Of a stretch of DNA of 64,000 nt, positions 10,622 through 20,954 are shown one piece after another. Each line of letters begins with the position of its first letter. Position 1 is the stretch's first letter. The stretch is from an uncultured Flavobacteriales bacterium (lineage in GTDB: Bacteria; Bacteroidota; Bacteroidia; Flavobacteriales; Schleiferiaceae): NCBI GenBank assembly GCA_938084135.1, contig CALKDS010000035.1:1-64000 (forward strand), given 5' to 3'. The translations under genes and the position numbers were made by a program. The notes below the pieces were generated by a model. That model made no database searches and had not been told where the DNA came from. It worked only from the letters and a program-made list of their open reading frames with translations.

Positions 10622-11224
10622 ATGCCCCATTTAATTTGGACCACCTTACTAATGATGCTTGGCACAACATGCAAAGCTCAGTCTGAGGGATTAAAATTTT
10701 ATCTGCAAAGCGGAGTTAATTATAATACCGGAACCATTGGTGTTGACAGCGCCCTATCAACTGCAGGCCAAATAATTGAAGATATAAATTCATTTAATGG
10801 CTGGCATGCAGGCATTACAATTCGCGAATACAGAAACTCAACACAATATTTGTCCTTTGAATCAATTTATGCCTTCAACAAAACTGAATTAATCATTGGG
10901 CCTAGGGATTCATTGAGTCTTCCAACGTATCAGACATTATCTTCTCAAACAATTCAATTAGCTATATCTCCCGGATTTAGAATTTTCAAACTTTTAAGAG
11001 GCCAAGCCGGATTAAATGGTGTATTTCAATTAAATAATACATTTCAAGAAAGCTTCAACAGTTTTAAATTAGGATATCGATTAGGTTTAGGATTAGATAT
11101 ATTCAAGCTAACCGCTGATTTAGCATATAACGCATCATTTAATCCAACTCTTGGAATATTTAATGGCATTCCTTTAAGTAATGCCAATTCTCAATTTTTA
11201 TTGACTCTAGGTTATAAATTTTGA
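10622..11224 (+). CDS. Outer-membrane beta-barrel protein
   Basis: Signal-like N-terminus, alternating beta-strand pattern, terminal FLLTLGYKF. Confidence 0.65.
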   Translation: MPHLIWTTLLMMLGTTCKAQSEGLKFYLQSGVNYNTGTIGVDSALSTAGQIIEDINSFNGWHAGITIREYRNSTQYLSFESIYAFNKTELIIGPRDSLSLPTYQTLSSQTIQLAISPGFRIFKLLRGQAGLNGVFQLNNTFQESFNSFKLGYRLGLGLDIFKLTADLAYNASFNPTLGIFNGIPLSNANSQFLLTLGYKF

Positions 11225-11329
11225 TATTTTATAAACTTTGGCATGCAATTTGAAATGGTATTTAATATGAGAGGTTATGTGTTTAGGTGATTAAGAGTTA
11301 ACAGAATTTTGTTGATGAAATCTCTCTCG

Positions 11330-11357
11330 AAAAACCCCAGTTTGCTGGGGTTTTTTA
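11330..11357. terminator. Bidirectional Rho-independent terminator
   Basis: AAAAACCCCAG-TTTG-CTGGGGTTTTTT hairpin between convergent genes. Confidence 0.88.
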
Positions 11358-12797
11358 TTTTAAATCAATAAATATATTTTTTGGCTCTGTGAAAAATCGC
11401 AAGGATTCAACTCCACCTTCTCGACCAACTCCACTATTTTTTACCCCTCCAAAAGGAGTGCGTAAATCACGAACAAGCCAGCTATTCACCCACACAATTC
11501 CAGTATATATGTTATTTGAAACTCGGTGAGCCTTTTTCAAATCATTGGTCCACACTGTTGATGCCAAACCATATTTAGAATTATTAGCAAGCTCCAAAGC
11601 TTCATTTTCAGAATCAAATGGCATTACGGTAACCACCGGCCCAAAAATCTCTTCCTGGTTAGTCTTACAATTCATATCAAGTCCTGTTATTATAGTTGGA
11701 GATATATAATACCCACCTGAATTCTCACCATCGAGAATAACAGATTCTCCTCCACATTCTATTTTTCCTCCTTCCCTCTTTGCTAATTTGATATACGATA
11801 ATATTTTCTCTTTATGACTAGCAGATACAATTGCTCCAATTTGAGTGCTTGAATCCGATGGGGGACCAATTATTAATTTTTTCGTTTTTTCAACAAAAGA
11901 CATTAAAAAACGATCATAAATTGACCTCTCCACGATAATTCTACTTCCACAGAGACAAATCTGACCTTGATTGGAAAATGAAGATTTAAGAGTAGTTTTT
12001 ATCATTTGCTCAAAATCACAGTCTGAGAAAATAACATTGGGGTTTTTACCTCCCAACTCGAGACTGATCTTTTTGAATGATGAAGCGGCAATTTTATTAA
12101 TTCTCTCGCCTGTTATAGTTCCGCCAGTAAAAGAGATTATGGGAATATCAGGGTGACTAACTAAAGGTTCTCCTACCTCTATCCCTGTACCATGGATGAT
12201 ATTCAATACACCTTTTGGGAAATTGACTTCATCCAGGATTTTACTCAATAGAAAAGCAGTTGCAGGGGTTATTTCTGATGGTTTGGCAACAACAGTATTC
12301 CCAGCTGCTAAAGCCGGAGCTATTTTCCATGTAAATAGGTACAATGGCAGATTCCAGGGTGAAATACAAGCAACTACGCCCAAAGGACGACGAAGTGTAT
12401 AATTAAATCCATTATCTCCTAAGTCATGTATTTCGCTATTCTCATGCAGAATTGCAGAGGCAAAAAAACGAAAATTATCTACTGCTCTGGGAATATCAAC
12501 TGTTCTGGCTACTTTCAATGGTTTGCCATTGTCTTTGGATTCTGCTAAAGCCAATTCCTCTAATCTATGTTCTATTCTGTTAGCAACTCGCATGAGATGA
12601 TTAGATCGATCTGAAGAACTTAATTTAGACCATGCAGGAAAAGCATTTTTTGCTGATCTAATTGCATCATTAACGTCTTTATCATTACTTTTTGGTATTT
12701 GACCATATTTTTTTCCATTGGAAGGATCAATATTATCTAAATATTCACCACTTAAAGGCTTAACGAATATTCCATTAATGAAATTCTCAATTTTCAT
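11355..12797 (-). CDS. Aldehyde dehydrogenase (2-aminomuconic/2-hydroxymuconic semialdehyde dehydrogenase-like)
   Basis: SPWNLPLYLFTWKIAPALAAGNTVVAKPSE; LELGGKNPNVIF; FSNQGQICLCGSR catalytic Cys. Confidence 0.9.
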   Translation of the reverse strand: MKIENFINGIFVKPLSGEYLDNIDPSNGKKYGQIPKSNDKDVNDAIRSAKNAFPAWSKLSSSDRSNHLMRVANRIEHRLEELALAESKDNGKPLKVARTVDIPRAVDNFRFFASAILHENSEIHDLGDNGFNYTLRRPLGVVACISPWNLPLYLFTWKIAPALAAGNTVVAKPSEITPATAFLLSKILDEVNFPKGVLNIIHGTGIEVGEPLVSHPDIPIISFTGGTITGERINKIAASSFKKISLELGGKNPNVIFSDCDFEQMIKTTLKSSFSNQGQICLCGSRIIVERSIYDRFLMSFVEKTKKLIIGPPSDSSTQIGAIVSASHKEKILSYIKLAKREGGKIECGGESVILDGENSGGYYISPTIITGLDMNCKTNQEEIFGPVVTVMPFDSENEALELANNSKYGLASTVWTNDLKKAHRVSNNIYTGIVWVNSWLVRDLRTPFGGVKNSGVGREGGVESLRFFTEPKNIFIDLK

Positions 12798-12800
12798 AGG

Positions 12801-13589
12801 CTATAAATTTGGAGTTCTCCCACCATCTACAGGTAGATTAATTCCGGTAACATAAGCAGCTTCATATGAAGCCAGAAATGCTACAGCTGCTGCTATTTCT
12901 TTTGGTTCCGCAAATCTATTCATCGGAATTTCATCTAACATCTTTTCTTCAATAGTAGATTCATTCAATTTATCTTTTAAAGCTCTATTGGCAATAATAT
13001 TTGTCAACCTTTCTGTCAAAGTCGCTCCAGGAAGGACATTATTTACTGTTATTGCATCTGGTGCTAGTTCATTTGATAGTGTTTTTGACCAATTCGCTAC
13101 TGCAGCGCGAACAGTATTACTCACACCCAAGCCATTTAATGGAGCCTTAACAGACGTGCTAATGATGTTTATTATTCTCCCATAACCTGATTTTTTCATT
13201 CCAGGAATTAACAACTTTGCTAAATTATGATTGTTTATTAGATGATTTGAAAACGCATTATTGAAATTCTCAGAAGAGGAATTTATTAATGACCCAGCTG
13301 GCGGCCCTCCTGTATTATTAATAAGAATATTAATGTCATTTTCTTTTTCGATATATTCTTTGACAACTTGATTGACCTTATCAGGGTCATCAAAATCAGC
13401 AACTAAAAAAGAATGGCTTTGGCCCATTGATGTATTTAATTCAAGTATCGTTTTCTTTAGTTTCCCTATGTTTCTAGATAAAAGAATAATAGAAGCTCCT
13501 TTATCTGCCAGCAATTTCGCAGTTGCTTTACCAATGCCTTGAGTACTTCCTCCAACAAGGGCTGTTTTTCCAATTAGTGTACTTTCCAT
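12801..13589 (-). CDS. SDR family oxidoreductase
   Basis: GGSTQGIGKATA Rossmann motif; INNTGG; C-terminal YVTGINLPVDGG. Confidence 0.9.
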   Translation of the reverse strand: MESTLIGKTALVGGSTQGIGKATAKLLADKGASIILLSRNIGKLKKTILELNTSMGQSHSFLVADFDDPDKVNQVVKEYIEKENDINILINNTGGPPAGSLINSSSENFNNAFSNHLINNHNLAKLLIPGMKKSGYGRIINIISTSVKAPLNGLGVSNTVRAAVANWSKTLSNELAPDAITVNNVLPGATLTERLTNIIANRALKDKLNESTIEEKMLDEIPMNRFAEPKEIAAAVAFLASYEAAYVTGINLPVDGGRTPNL

Positions 13590-13618
13590 TTTGTGAAGGT
13601 AATAAAGGGATTATTTTA

Positions 13619-14458
13619 TTAATGAAATACAATTATATCTTGAAAGTCAGTCGTCTCTCCCAGCCTGCCTGACCATCTGCCAAAATAGACATTAGTATTC
13701 TCCCAACCAGCATCCTTGGCCCAGTTTAGTATTATTTGACTATCAAATGCAACATTAGCGCCTTTTGTATTTTTACTCATATACCAAGTATTATTAATTT
13801 TAAACTTAAATGGGTATTTAGAATTTAATGAACACTTTTTTGATTCTTGATCCATAAGAAAAAAAGTCGCCAAGAACCTTCCCCCAGGGCGAATTACTCT
13901 TCTTGCCTCACTTAAGTAGTTCATTACTCCATCTGGCTCCATATGTGTAAAAACGCTGGTTGCCCAGGCAAAATCAAAAGTATTTTTATCAAATGGGAAA
14001 GCATATCCTTGAGCTGATTTTCCGCTACTTGTGTACAGATCATTTTCTAAAGAAGCGTGATGGAACGAGAAATTGGGAAATTTTGAACTAATTCTGTTTT
14101 GACAATCGATTACAGCAGTTTTAACAACATCAAAACCATCGTATTTATTATTTTCATTTATGAAATCTGTTAATGGAATTGCCATTCTTCCTAGACCTGA
14201 ACCGACATCTAATACATCGTTATTCTTTGCTAACTTTCCTAGCTTAATAAAATATTTTTTGAATATCAGTCCGTTTTTCAAAAAGTCTCCTCCTCCAGTA
14301 AATATTTCGCCGGGTAACGGTAATTCTATTCCATTATAATAATTTTTACCTCTTAATTTGAGATATGTATCAAGGGGGAAATACACAAAACGCCGAAATA
14401 ATCTTCTACCCTGCGGGCTTAAAGCATAAAAAAAAGAACGCAGGTGCTTTTTCATCAA
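13619..14458 (-). CDS. Class I SAM-dependent methyltransferase
   Basis: DVLDVGSGLGRMAIPL motif I; FDFAWATSVFTHM. Confidence 0.87.
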   Translation of the reverse strand: MMKKHLRSFFYALSPQGRRLFRRFVYFPLDTYLKLRGKNYYNGIELPLPGEIFTGGGDFLKNGLIFKKYFIKLGKLAKNNDVLDVGSGLGRMAIPLTDFINENNKYDGFDVVKTAVIDCQNRISSKFPNFSFHHASLENDLYTSSGKSAQGYAFPFDKNTFDFAWATSVFTHMEPDGVMNYLSEARRVIRPGGRFLATFFLMDQESKKCSLNSKYPFKFKINNTWYMSKNTKGANVAFDSQIILNWAKDAGWENTNVYFGRWSGRLGETTDFQDIIVFH

Positions 14459-15750
14459 ATTTTAGCCATGGAAGCCTCAATCTCGAATATTTCTTTTGGG
14501 ATATCTTTTGTGAGGTTAATATGACCTTCAGATGTAATAACTACATCATCTTCAATTCGGATACCAATACCTTCCTCAGGAATATAAATGCCTGGTTCAC
14601 ATGTAAAAACCATTCCTTCCTTTATTGGTGTGCCATCCCATAAACCATAATCATGCACATCTAAACCCAAATAATGTGATGTTCCATGCATAAAGTATTT
14701 CTTGTATGCTGGCCAAAGAGGATCTTGATTTTTTATGTCATTTTTTGAAATTAGACCTAATCTTAAGAGTTCTTTTGTCATCAATTCTCCAACTTGAACA
14801 TGATACTCAGATAAAATAACACCAGGTCTTAGTAGTTCTATTGAAGCTTTTTCTACTCGTAAAACAGCCTCATAAACTTCTTTTTGACGGGCGCTAAATT
14901 TACCACTTACAGGAAAGCAGCGCGTAACATCGCATGCATAATTTGCATACTCCGCACCGACATCAATCAATACTAAATCCCCTTTCTTACACTCCTTATT
15001 GTTCTCTAAATAATGCAAAACACATGCATTTGAACCACTACCGATTATAGGAGAATATGCAAAACCTCTTGAACGACTTTTTACAAATTCATGCAGAAAC
15101 TCGGCTTCTATTTCGTGCTCCCAGCATCCAGGCTTTAAAAAATTCAAGACTCGATTAAATCCAGCGGCAGTTATATTCGCAGCTATTTGCATTACATCAA
15201 TTTCTAAATCACTTTTTACGGCTCTTAAAGAATTTAATAGAGGTGCAGATCTTAAATAGTTGTGAACTGGATAGGAGGATCTAAAGTTCTTATTCATTCT
15301 CATTTCTCGAGTTTCAACAGGGGTACTTCGCCTCAAGTGTTCCTGAGTTAAGAGGTACACGTTTTTGGTCTGACTCATCAATTCTTTGATGACTCGGTCA
15401 AATTCACTCAACCAATAAACTGTTCTGATACCACTGACTTGGTAAGCCTCTTCTTTAGAAAGCTTAGCCCCTTCCCAAATAGCGATAAGATCATTTGTTT
15501 TCGTTAAAAAAAGTATCTCTTTCTGTTCTTTTCTTTTTGCGTCTGGAAAAACAATTAAAACAGATTCTTCTTGATCAATTCCTGAAAGCCATAAAATATC
15601 TGTGGCTTGTTTGAACGGCATTGTCCCATCAGCACTTGTAGGATAAATATCATTCGAATGAAAAACAGCCAATGAATCAGACTCCATCAAGTTTGAAAAA
15701 CGTTGCCGATTTTTATTAAAAATCTCAGTATTTAAGGGGTGATATTTCAT
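14455..15750 (-). CDS. pepP: Xaa-Pro aminopeptidase (aminopeptidase P, M24B)
   Basis: VLIDVGAEYANYACDVTRCFPVSGKF; HGTSHYLGLDVHD; EPGIYIPEEGIGIRIEDD; ATG at 15750 preferred. Confidence 0.92.
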   Translation of the reverse strand: MKYHPLNTEIFNKNRQRFSNLMESDSLAVFHSNDIYPTSADGTMPFKQATDILWLSGIDQEESVLIVFPDAKRKEQKEILFLTKTNDLIAIWEGAKLSKEEAYQVSGIRTVYWLSEFDRVIKELMSQTKNVYLLTQEHLRRSTPVETREMRMNKNFRSSYPVHNYLRSAPLLNSLRAVKSDLEIDVMQIAANITAAGFNRVLNFLKPGCWEHEIEAEFLHEFVKSRSRGFAYSPIIGSGSNACVLHYLENNKECKKGDLVLIDVGAEYANYACDVTRCFPVSGKFSARQKEVYEAVLRVEKASIELLRPGVILSEYHVQVGELMTKELLRLGLISKNDIKNQDPLWPAYKKYFMHGTSHYLGLDVHDYGLWDGTPIKEGMVFTCEPGIYIPEEGIGIRIEDDVVITSEGHINLTKDIPKEIFEIEASMAKI

Positions 15751-15827
15751 AGTTAACGAAGATAACACCTTTTAGTGTCTTCCTTTAAAAAGGTATATGC
15801 ATTGAACTTTCTTTTGCCTTTTGGGCT

Positions 15828-15835
15828 TACTTTTG
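15828..15835 (+). promoter_or_regulatory. Bacteroidota -7 element TACTTTTG (TAnnTTTG) upstream of sdhC
   Basis: Exact TAnnTTTG match 28 bp before the ATG. Confidence 0.55.
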
Positions 15836-15863
15836 TATAAAATACTTCTATCTCAAATTTACT

Positions 15864-16541
15864 ATGAATTTATCCGGAGGACTCATCAGATCATCATTGG
15901 CTCGAAAATATTGGATGGCCCTAACTGGTCTTTTTTTGTGCTCGTTTTTAGTGGTGCATTTAATTGGAAACCTTCCATTGTTGACTGGTAACAAAGAAAT
16001 GTTTAATAGCTATGCTCATTTTATGACCACCTTTCCATTAATCAAGATCGTCAGTTACTTGCTCTACATAAGTATACTTCTGCATTCCGTTGATGGGTTA
16101 CTATTAGCACGCAGTAATAAAGCTGCTAGGGAAACGAGATATGTGAAATATAACGGAAAGGCAAATGCGTCATGGTCATCAAGAAATATGGCTATTTTAG
16201 GTACTTTAACACTCGTATTTCTAATTATTCACATGAAAAGTTTTTGGTATGAAATGCATTTCGGCAATATCCCTACTTACATGAGTGGCGATGGCGATGA
16301 ATTAAAAGATTTATATTCGATTACTGTTGCAGCTTTCCAACAACCCTGGTATGCTGTTTTTTATGTTATTTCAATGATGGGGCTTGGTTTTCACCTTTGG
16401 CATGGTGTCTCTAGCTCATTTCAAACTTTAGGTATCAATCATGCGAAATACACACCGATAATTGAAATGCTTGGTAAGGCATTTTCGGTGATCATTTCTA
16501 TAGCTTTTGCAAGTATCCCCGTTTATCTTTTATTGTCCTGA
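15864..16541 (+). CDS. sdhC: Succinate dehydrogenase cytochrome b subunit
   Basis: SSLARKYWMALTGLFLCSFLVVHLIGNL; LWHGVSSSFQTLG; precedes sdhA/sdhB. Confidence 0.94.
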   Translation: MNLSGGLIRSSLARKYWMALTGLFLCSFLVVHLIGNLPLLTGNKEMFNSYAHFMTTFPLIKIVSYLLYISILLHSVDGLLLARSNKAARETRYVKYNGKANASWSSRNMAILGTLTLVFLIIHMKSFWYEMHFGNIPTYMSGDGDELKDLYSITVAAFQQPWYAVFYVISMMGLGFHLWHGVSSSFQTLGINHAKYTPIIEMLGKAFSVIISIAFASIPVYLLLS

Positions 16542-16559
16542 ATTAACCCTATTAAATAG

Positions 16560-18566
16560 ATGTCAAAATTAAACGCCAATATACCAGAGGGTTCCTTAGC
16601 TGAAAAATGGACCAAGCACAAATCAAAGATCCCATTAGTAAGTCCAGCAAATAAAAGACAAATTGATATTATTGTCGTTGGCACGGGATTAGCGGGTAGT
16701 TCGGCCGCAGCATCACTCGCGGAGCTCGGTTACAATGTTAAAGCTTTTTGTTTTCAAGACTCTCCAAGAAGAGCTCACTCCATCGCTGCGCAAGGAGGAA
16801 TAAATGCAGCAAAAAACTATCAAAATGATGGCGACTCGACCTTTCGTCTTTTCTACGATACAATTAAAGGTGGGGACTACAGAAGTAGGGAGGCTAATGT
16901 TCACCGTTTAGCAGAAGTAAGTGCTAGCATTATCGATCAATGCGTTGCGCAAGGCGTACCCTTTGCCCGTGAGTATGGAGGGCTTCTGGATAACCGCTCT
17001 TTTGGGGGAGTGCAAGTGAGTAGAACCTTTTATGCCAAAGGTCAAACAGGACAACAACTTTTATTGGGTGCCTATTCTGCGCTCTCGAGACAAGTGGCAA
17101 AGGGGAGAGTAGAATTACTTTCTCGTCATGAGATGGTTGAGCTCGTTGTTGTTAATGGAAAAGCTCGAGGGATTATTGCTAGAAATTTAGTAACTGGTGA
17201 GCTAGAGAGGCATTCCGCTCACGCCGTGCTCTTGTGCACCGGAGGTTATGGTAATGTATTTTATTTAAGCACCAATGCCATGGGATCAAATGTAACTGCG
17301 GCATGGAAAGCGCACAGGAAAGGTGCGTATATGGCCAATCCATGTTTCACTCAAATTCATCCGACCTGTATCCCCGTTAGTGGAGACTCGCAGTCTAAAC
17401 TAACCTTAATGTCTGAATCTCTGCGAAATGATGGCCGTATATGGGTTCCCAAAAAAGCAGAAGACGCTTTGGCGATACGAGAAGGAAGGCTAAAGCCAAC
17501 AGACCTTTCTGAAGAAAATAGAGATTACTATCTAGAAAGACGATATCCTGCTTTTGGAAATCTTGTTCCGAGAGATGTAGCGTCGCGTGCGGCAAAAGAG
17601 CGCTGTGATGCTGGTTATGGCATTAACAAAACAGGTGAAGCCGTTTATTTGGATTTCTCATCTGCAATAGAAAGATTTGGTAGTGAGGCAGCTCACGTTA
17701 AAGGAATTAAAAATCCTAATGAAAATCAAATCAAAAAACTAGGTGAAAGAATAGTCGAATCAAAATATGGTAACCTTTTTCAGATGTATGAAAAAATTAC
17801 CGCTCAAAATCCTTACAAGATGCCAATGATGATTTATCCGGCTGTTCATTATACAATGGGAGGAATCTGGGTCGATTATAATCTTATGACAACAGTTCCT
17901 GGTCTTTTTGCTCTTGGGGAAGCTAATTTTTCTGATCACGGAGCGAACCGATTAGGTGCCTCTGCCCTGATGCAAGGTTTAGCTGATGGTTATTTTGTTG
18001 CACCTTATACCGTAGGTACATATCTTTCCCAGGATATCACAACAGGGAAAATACCCACTGACTCTGCTGAATTTGATGAAGCTGAAGCAACTGCCAGAAA
18101 TAGAATGAATGGATTTTTAAATAGTAAAGGAAATACTCCTGTCGAAATATTTCACCGAGATCTGGGAAAAATCATGTGGTCACAATGCGGAATGGCAAGA
18201 AATGAAGAAGGTCTAAAAAAGGCAATTGCCGATATACGAATACTTCGAGATAAGTTCTACTCAGATGTTAAAGTTCTTGGGAAAATTGGAGAAATGAACC
18301 CAGAGCTTGATAAAGCAGGTCGGGTTGCAGATTTCCTTGAACTTGGAGAGTTAATGTGTATGGATGCATTAGCCCGAGAAGAATCTTGTGGCGGTCATTT
18401 TCGTGAAGAATTTCAATCTAAAGAAGGAGAAGCTGTCAGAAAAGATGATGAATTCGCTTTCGTTGCGGCTTGGGAGTTTGCAGAAAGTGATCCTGGAAAA
18501 TCTAAGCTTCATAAAGAAGAGCTCTCTTTTGAAAATGTCGAACTAAATACACGTTCTTACAAATGA
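16560..18566 (+). CDS. sdhA: Succinate dehydrogenase/fumarate reductase flavoprotein subunit
   Basis: [66 protein letters not shown]. Confidence 0.97.
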   Translation: MSKLNANIPEGSLAEKWTKHKSKIPLVSPANKRQIDIIVVGTGLAGSSAAASLAELGYNVKAFCFQDSPRRAHSIAAQGGINAAKNYQNDGDSTFRLFYDTIKGGDYRSREANVHRLAEVSASIIDQCVAQGVPFAREYGGLLDNRSFGGVQVSRTFYAKGQTGQQLLLGAYSALSRQVAKGRVELLSRHEMVELVVVNGKARGIIARNLVTGELERHSAHAVLLCTGGYGNVFYLSTNAMGSNVTAAWKAHRKGAYMANPCFTQIHPTCIPVSGDSQSKLTLMSESLRNDGRIWVPKKAEDALAIREGRLKPTDLSEENRDYYLERRYPAFGNLVPRDVASRAAKERCDAGYGINKTGEAVYLDFSSAIERFGSEAAHVKGIKNPNENQIKKLGERIVESKYGNLFQMYEKITAQNPYKMPMMIYPAVHYTMGGIWVDYNLMTTVPGLFALGEANFSDHGANRLGASALMQGLADGYFVAPYTVGTYLSQDITTGKIPTDSAEFDEAEATARNRMNGFLNSKGNTPVEIFHRDLGKIMWSQCGMARNEEGLKKAIADIRILRDKFYSDVKVLGKIGEMNPELDKAGRVADFLELGELMCMDALAREESCGGHFREEFQSKEGEAVRKDDEFAFVAAWEFAESDPGKSKLHKEELSFENVELNTRSYK

Positions 18567-19312
18567 ATTTTACAATAAATGTTTGGCGTCAAAATGGGCC
18601 AAAAGAAAAAGGCGGAATTGCAACTTACAAAGTGAGTAATATTTCCGATGATATGTCTTTTTTAGAAATGATTGATGTGTTGAACGAACAATTGATCATA
18701 CAAGATATAGATCCAGTAGTTTTTGATCATGACTGTAGAGAGGGAATTTGCGGTATGTGTTCTATGTTTATCAATGGAGAAGCTCACGGCCCTGGACGAG
18801 GAGTTACAACATGTCAACTTCATATGAGAGAATTCAAAGATGGAGATACCATAACTATTGAACCATTTAGAGCCAAAGCTTTTCCTGTTATTAAAGATTT
18901 AATGGTCGATCGCGGGTCATTTGACAGAATCATTCAAGCCGGAGGCTATGTGTCCGTAAATACCTCTGGAAACCTTCCAGATGCCAATGCTACACCAATT
19001 GAAAAACAAGATGCTGATGCTGCTTTTGATTCAGCAACTTGCATTGGCTGCGGAGCGTGCGTAGCTACATGTAAAAATGCCTCTGCAATGTTATTCACTT
19101 CAGCAAAAGTTAGTCAATTGTCTCTTCTTCCCCAGGGTAAAATTGAAGCCAGTGAGCGGGTGATGAATATGGTGAAACAAATGGACCTTGAAGGTTTCGG
19201 AAATTGTACTAATACTGGCGCATGTGAGGTAGAGTGTCCGAAAGGGATTAGTATTGAAAATATAGCTAGAATGAATAGAGAATATTTGAGCGCATCCATT
19301 ACCTCGAAATAA
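18563..19312 (+). CDS. sdhB: Succinate dehydrogenase/fumarate reductase iron-sulfur subunit
   Basis: [37 protein letters not shown] cysteine clusters. Confidence 0.97.
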   Translation: MNFTINVWRQNGPKEKGGIATYKVSNISDDMSFLEMIDVLNEQLIIQDIDPVVFDHDCREGICGMCSMFINGEAHGPGRGVTTCQLHMREFKDGDTITIEPFRAKAFPVIKDLMVDRGSFDRIIQAGGYVSVNTSGNLPDANATPIEKQDADAAFDSATCIGCGACVATCKNASAMLFTSAKVSQLSLLPQGKIEASERVMNMVKQMDLEGFGNCTNTGACEVECPKGISIENIARMNREYLSASITSK

Positions 19313-19348
19313 TCAGTACCTTTTAAATCTCTAAAGAAAAACCACATC

Positions 19349-19840
19349 ATGAAAAAAATATCTATAATTTCTTTAACCCTATTGATTTTAGCTTCCTGTG
19401 CTAAAGAACCCACTCTTGGTGACAAATTAGAAGGGGTTTGGCTAGTTAATAAAGTAACTGCAACTGGAACCGTCGATATTCTTGGCTCAACTGTTCCAGT
19501 TGTTGCAGAAGACTCATACATTAATCCTGACAGTTCACAATTTTCACTAACACAAGACCCTAATTCTGTGACCTATTCAGTAGATGCGGTTATAAGTGCT
19601 AATTTAGGCACGACAATAGATCTTCCATTCAAAGAGTCTGGCTCAGGGACATGGACGACAAAACCGGGTAATGGAACAGCTCCAGATTCTGTATTCTTAA
19701 ACAATACTGATGGAACGACCGTTAAATACGAAGTTTTAGGTCTTCTTGAGACATCTGTAACGCTTCGAACGAATTTATCAGTTGAGTTTATGGGGTCTAA
19801 CGTTAATATGTTGACCGAATTTGGTTTTGCAAAAATCTAA
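19349..19840 (+). CDS. Lipocalin-like lipoprotein
   Basis: Lipobox ILASCAKE, GVWLVNKV start typical of short lipocalin-like proteins. Confidence 0.55.
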   Translation: MKKISIISLTLLILASCAKEPTLGDKLEGVWLVNKVTATGTVDILGSTVPVVAEDSYINPDSSQFSLTQDPNSVTYSVDAVISANLGTTIDLPFKESGSGTWTTKPGNGTAPDSVFLNNTDGTTVKYEVLGLLETSVTLRTNLSVEFMGSNVNMLTEFGFAKI

Positions 19841-19859
19841 TTTAATCCAGATTGGATTT

Positions 19860-20900
19860 TTATTTAAACGAAATCCATCCTTGGGCTTCTAACTCAACTG
19901 ATTGTCCTCCATTCGTCATGAGCTGAATTTCTCTGCTCTGAGTGACATGCCCTATCGTGGTTAGACTTGGATTGTGTTTGATCCTATCATAATCATCGAT
20001 TGAAACAGTAAAAAGTAATTCATAGTCCTCCCCTCCATTAAGAACTGCAGTGATAGGGTTTATTCCAAACTCTTCGGCCAAGCGGATCATTTGTGGGTCC
20101 ATAGGGATTTTATCCTCATAGATAGTACATCCCAATTTGGATGATTTACAAATATGCATTATTTCAGAACTCAATCCATCTGATATATCTATCATACTAG
20201 ATGGAGTAACTTTTAGTTCTTTCAATAAATCTGCAACATCTTTTCTTGCCTCCGGTTTTAATTGCCGCTCTAAAACATATTCATGCCCCTGCAGTTCCGG
20301 TTGGAGATTTGGATTAGATTTAAATGCTGCTTTTTCACGCTCAAGAACTTGAAGCCCCATGTAAGCTGATCCCAAGTCACCTGAGACTACCAGTAAGTCT
20401 GTAGGTCTTGCTCCCGATCTTTTTACTGCTTCGCCTTTTTTGACATGACCAATAGCCGTAATACTCAATATTAAACCTGATTTACTCGAGGTTGTGTCTC
20501 CTCCAATCAAGTCGATACCATATCTTTTACAAGCTAAAAGCATTCCTTCATAAATCTCATCCAAAGCTTCAACAGGAAATCGGCTTGAAACAGCTAATCC
20601 CACTAAAATCTGTCTGGGAATACCATTCATCGCATAAATATCAGATATATTGACTACCACTGACTTATAGCCTAAATGCTTAAGGGGAACATAAGCCAAA
20701 TCGAAATGAACTCCTTCAACAAGTAAATCCTTGGAAATTAGTGTTTCATGATCACCGTGATCAATTATAGCGGCATCATCTCCTACCCCTATTAAAGTAG
20801 ATTTATTGGTTAATTTGATTGAAGATGTTAGGCGATCTATTAAAGCAAACTCGCCCAATTCTGACAATTGTGTTTTTTGTTGGTTCGGTGTATCAAGCAT
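19860..20900 (-). CDS. thiL: Thiamine-monophosphate kinase
   Basis: GVGDDAAII; GDTTSS; VSGDLGSAYMG; MIDISDGLSSE; GGEDYELLF motifs. Confidence 0.95.
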   Translation of the reverse strand: MLDTPNQQKTQLSELGEFALIDRLTSSIKLTNKSTLIGVGDDAAIIDHGDHETLISKDLLVEGVHFDLAYVPLKHLGYKSVVVNISDIYAMNGIPRQILVGLAVSSRFPVEALDEIYEGMLLACKRYGIDLIGGDTTSSKSGLILSITAIGHVKKGEAVKRSGARPTDLLVVSGDLGSAYMGLQVLEREKAAFKSNPNLQPELQGHEYVLERQLKPEARKDVADLLKELKVTPSSMIDISDGLSSEIMHICKSSKLGCTIYEDKIPMDPQMIRLAEEFGINPITAVLNGGEDYELLFTVSIDDYDRIKHNPSLTTIGHVTQSREIQLMTNGGQSVELEAQGWISFK

Positions 20901-20914
20901 GACGCAAATTTCGG

Positions 20915-20942
20915 TATACCTTTGTTAATATACCTTTGTTAA
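20915..20942 (+). repeat. Perfect 2x14-bp tandem repeat, each unit with a TAnnTTTG -7 promoter element
   Basis: TATACCTTTGTTAA|TATACCTTTGTTAA directly upstream of the gdhA ATG (20955). Confidence 0.9.
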
Positions 20943-20954
20943 AATTACATTCCT

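Noticed and set aside
19114-19521. 135-aa minus-strand ORF spanning the end of sdhB and the start of the lipoprotein gene
   Set aside because: Antisense to two supported CDSs; no recognisable motif.
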